Source: an uncultured Oscillospiraceae bacterium
GTDB lineage: Bacteria; Bacillota; Clostridia; Oscillospirales; Ruminococcaceae
Length of the DNA stretch: 64,000 nt
Assembly: GCA_910586535.1 (NCBI GenBank)
Contig: CAJUHS010000013.1
Span: 1 to 64,000, forward strand
Direction: 5' to 3'
This document shows, one piece after another, positions 61,861 to 64,000 of this stretch. Each line of letters begins with the position of its first letter. Position 1 is the first letter of the stretch. The notes under the pieces are model-generated. The model was not told where the DNA came from. It ran no database searches and saw nothing but the letters and a program-made list of their open reading frames with translations. The translations under genes were made by a program, and so were the position numbers.

Positions 61861-63000
61861 ATGAAAAAATTTGTTTCATGTATATGCGCTGCGGCAATGG
61901 CTCTGGCGCTGTCGGCTTGCTCAAAAAAAGAACCTGACACACGTCCTCTGGGGGAAATGCGCGGTATTTCAGCCGCCGAGCTTATTGCTGAAATGGGTAC
62001 CGGCTGGAACCTCGGCAACACAATGGACTCAGAGGAGGGCGGAGAGACCGGCTGGGGAAATCCCGTCACCACCAAGGAAATGATAGACGAAGTTCACCGC
62101 GCGGGTTTTGACACTCTCAGGATACCCACAACATGGAAAAACAGCATGGGAGGGGCTCCCGACTATACCGTTGACAGCGAATGGCTGAAGCGTCTGGAGG
62201 AGATCGTCGGCTACGCTCTTGAAAATGATATGTACGTTATCATCAACACCCATCATGACACCGACTGGATAAAGCCTCAGTACGAGGACGTTGAGAACGT
62301 AAAGGTACAGCTTGCCGCCCTGTGGACTCAGATCGCCGAATATTTCAAGGACTACGGCGACCATCTTATTTTTGAGGGACTGAACGAACCGCGTATCGTC
62401 GGCGGTGCAAACGAATGGAACGGCGGCACCGAGGAGGGCAGGGACTGCCTTAATCAGCTCAACGACGTCTTTGTCAAAACCGTTCGGGCTACGGGAGGCA
62501 ACAACGAGACCCGCACGTTGCTCATTACCACCTTTGCCGCTCAGCCGGCAGCCTCCGGGGTAAGCGCGCTGACTGTCCCCGACGACAAATACGTGGGTGT
62601 TTCAATACACGCCTATACGCCTTACCGTTTCACCTACGACTCCGTTGGCGAAAGCTGGAATACCGCCGTGTTTGACGGTTCATGCGCCTCGGAAATAGAC
62701 GTGCTTTTCGCAAGCCTCAACGAAGCCTTTATCAGCAAGGGAATACCTGTTATAATTACCGAATACGGCAGCGTGTCCAAAACGATCGATAAGACATGGT
62801 ACATTACCAATACCGAAGAGGTAGCAAAGTGGGCTAAGCATTATGTGAGCGCCGCGGAACAATACGGCATCCCATGCGTTTGGTGGGACAACGGCTACCA
62901 CAAATCGGGCAACGAGCTTTTCGGTATTTTTAACCGCCGCGAGCTTACATGGTACGAACCCGAGGTAGTAACGGCCATTATGGAATCATTAAACAGCTGA
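61861..63000 (+). CDS. GH5 family endoglucanase, lipoprotein
   Basis: A 379-residue cell-surface glycanase: signal peptide with lipobox LSAC (Cys at about 20), then a single GH5 barrel, close to subfamily 4. GWNLGNTMDS opens the barrel; the acid/base is E176 (EGLNEPR) and the nucleophile E301 (IITEYGS), with NTHHD and VWWDNGYH around the active site. It would cut beta-glucan, xyloglucan or mannan on the surface. ATG 61861 lies 9 bases behind AAGAAAGG. It follows GH51 by 32 bases, so one operon. Confidence 0.93.
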   Translation: MKKFVSCICAAAMALALSACSKKEPDTRPLGEMRGISAAELIAEMGTGWNLGNTMDSEEGGETGWGNPVTTKEMIDEVHRAGFDTLRIPTTWKNSMGGAPDYTVDSEWLKRLEEIVGYALENDMYVIINTHHDTDWIKPQYEDVENVKVQLAALWTQIAEYFKDYGDHLIFEGLNEPRIVGGANEWNGGTEEGRDCLNQLNDVFVKTVRATGGNNETRTLLITTFAAQPAASGVSALTVPDDKYVGVSIHAYTPYRFTYDSVGESWNTAVFDGSCASEIDVLFASLNEAFISKGIPVIITEYGSVSKTIDKTWYITNTEEVAKWAKHYVSAAEQYGIPCVWWDNGYHKSGNELFGIFNRRELTWYEPEVVTAIMESLNS

Positions 63001-63088
63001 GCGAAGGTCTGCACAAACAGCTGATATTATTAAAAACGGCGGGCATAATACTTTCAGAGGAAATTTTTAAGTCGAAAGGAAGTTTTTT

Positions 63089-63769
63089 ATGCCGCTGATA
63101 GAACTCAGAAACATTTCAAAGCTTTACGGCGAGGGAGAGAGCCGCGTTTCTGCGCTCGACGACGTTTCTCTGACTGTGAACCGCGGGGAGTTCGTGGCGA
63201 TCGCAGGAGCTTCGGGCTCCGGAAAATCCACGCTTATGAATTTGCTCGGCTGTCTGGACGTGCAGACAGCCGGCGAGTATCTTCTAGACGGTACATCAGT
63301 AAGGGAACTGGGAGAAAAAAAGCTGTCCCGTATAAGGAACAGGGAGATAGGATTTATTTTTCAAAGCTTTAATCTGATACCAGCTCTTACCGCACGGGAA
63401 AATGTGGAGCTTCCGCTGATGTACCGCGGGATGTCCAAAAGCGTAAGAAGCGAGCTTGCAGTGCACGCCCTGCAAAAGGTGTCGCTGGGAAGCCGTATGG
63501 ATCATCTTCCGGGACGAATGTCAGGAGGCCAGCAGCAGCGTGTGGCTATAGCGAGGGCAATAGCCGCGGAACCGCCGGTCATTCTTGCCGACGAGCCCAC
63601 GGGAAATCTTGACAGCCGCTGCGGCAAGGAAGTAATGCGTATTTTGTACGATCTCAACGCCCAGGGAAAAACAGTAATAATCATTACTCACGACGACGCT
63701 GTGGCCGCTCAGGCGGCGAGGACGATACGCATTTCCGACGGCAGAGTAGCCGCCGATGTGAGAAACTGA
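63089..63769 (+). CDS. ABC transporter ATP-binding protein (MacB/LolD type)
   Basis: A 226-residue ATPase. Walker A is GASGSGKST (about 42-50), Q-loop FIFQSFNLIPALTA, signature MSGGQQQRVAIARA, Walker B VILADEPTGNLD, switch His in IITHDD. These mark the MacB/LolD/FtsE group of extrusion ATPases. Its permease would normally follow, but a terminator comes 40 bases later; the partner must be elsewhere. CGAAAGGAAG precedes the ATG. Confidence 0.9.
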   Translation: MPLIELRNISKLYGEGESRVSALDDVSLTVNRGEFVAIAGASGSGKSTLMNLLGCLDVQTAGEYLLDGTSVRELGEKKLSRIRNREIGFIFQSFNLIPALTARENVELPLMYRGMSKSVRSELAVHALQKVSLGSRMDHLPGRMSGGQQQRVAIARAIAAEPPVILADEPTGNLDSRCGKEVMRILYDLNAQGKTVIIITHDDAVAAQAARTIRISDGRVAADVRN

Positions 63770-63810
63770 GAAAGCCGGAACATCTGCGGCAGATATTTCA
63801 GATTCAGAGA

Positions 63811-63850
63811 AGCCCCCGATCCGGGAAAAGGATCGGGGGCTGTTTGTTTT
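63811..63850 (+). terminator. Terminator of the MacB-type ATPase gene
   Basis: 12-bp perfect arms AGCCCCCGATCC (63811-63822) / GGATCGGGGGCT (63830-63841), followed by GTTTGTTTT. Confidence 0.88.
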
Positions 63851-63880
63851 GACCGTTTAGGGTATATGCAGTCTAATGAA

Positions 63881-64000
63881 TCAGGAAGAAGCCTGACGCA
63901 ATATTGATTTTTTACTTTTCTTTTCCTCGTACAGAACGTCGTCCGCCTTGGCAAGAATCTTTGAAAGCTCCACTTCCATACCGCACCTGAATGCGTACAC
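63881..64000 (-). CDS. C-terminal end of a GGDEF-domain protein (partial)
   Basis: The last 39 codons of a minus-strand gene that runs out of the window. The sequence ELSKILAKADDVLYEEKKS fits the final helix of GGDEF diguanylate cyclases, whose usual form is ADxALYxAKxxGRN. If correct, a possible c-di-GMP synthase lies next to this window. The call rests on this one helix. Confidence 0.6.
   Translation of the reverse strand: MYAFRCGMEVELSKILAKADDVLYEEKKSKKSILRQASS

Overview
The window looks like the chromosome of an anaerobic, low-to-mid GC Gram-positive gut Firmicute, most likely a Ruminococcus-like member of the Oscillospirales. The reasons are: the spore germination protease GPR next to ribosomal protein S20; many lipoproteins with Thr/Ser-rich linkers; a cellulase, arabinofuranosidase, beta-glucosidase and GH113 mannanase set; strong AGGAGG-type ribosome binding sites; and near-consensus sigma-A promoters. 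I see no rRNA, tRNA, CRISPR array or intact transposase.

Layout. 0.16-5.4 kb: a GntR/YtrA-type operon (regulator, VanY-like carboxypeptidase, ABC ATPase, large permease, lipoprotein) behind a promoter with a palindromic operator. 5.4-7.1 kb: rpsT and gpr, divergent. 7.1-9.1 kb: three tandem xre/SLOG modules; two of the three SLOG genes are reduced to stubs, and each module has its own palindromes. 9.2-15.2 kb: a histidine phosphatase, then an operon for a DUF1444-like protein, a leucine-rich-repeat membrane protein, a membrane transglutaminase and an SDR. 15.2-24.0 kb, opposite strand: a CNNM/CBS membrane protein followed by five paralogous transglutaminase lipoproteins. 24.2-29.1 kb: PH-domain membrane proteins, an alanine/sodium symporter, a PH-like membrane protein and a permuted papain-like protein. 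29.3-31.6 kb: a PilZ - ParA - ComFB-like operon. 31.7-34.5 kb: azlCD, a broken ABC ATPase and an AI-2E-type exporter. 35.2-39.1 kb: a chemoreceptor, then MATE/MarR. 39.4-44 kb: a wall or membrane-anchored protein, a TtcA-like thiolase, a metalloprotease-like protein, RF2, a GyrI-like protein and GNAT. 44.0-49.6 kb: a polyamine pathway (speD, speA, speE, speB). 49.7-54.8 kb: GH113, a heterodimeric ABC exporter and GtrA. 54.8-56.3 kb: a second CNNM protein. 56.4-63.0 kb: a plant-polysaccharide locus (AraC, GH1, sugar-binding lipoprotein, GH51, GH5). 63.1-64.0 kb: a MacB-type ATPase and the end of a GGDEF gene.

How the genes work together. The polyamine cluster encodes arginine to agmatine to putrescine, plus decarboxylated SAM and spermidine synthase. 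The glycosidase cluster would cut glucan/xyloglucan, arabinan and mannan outside and inside the cell. The most unusual parts are the degraded, triplicated xre/SLOG array, the PilZ-ParA-ComFB operon (a possible c-di-GMP-linked positioning system), and about 14 kb of cell-surface transglutaminases facing each other on both strands. All assignments are read from sequence motifs and family knowledge; no database search was run.
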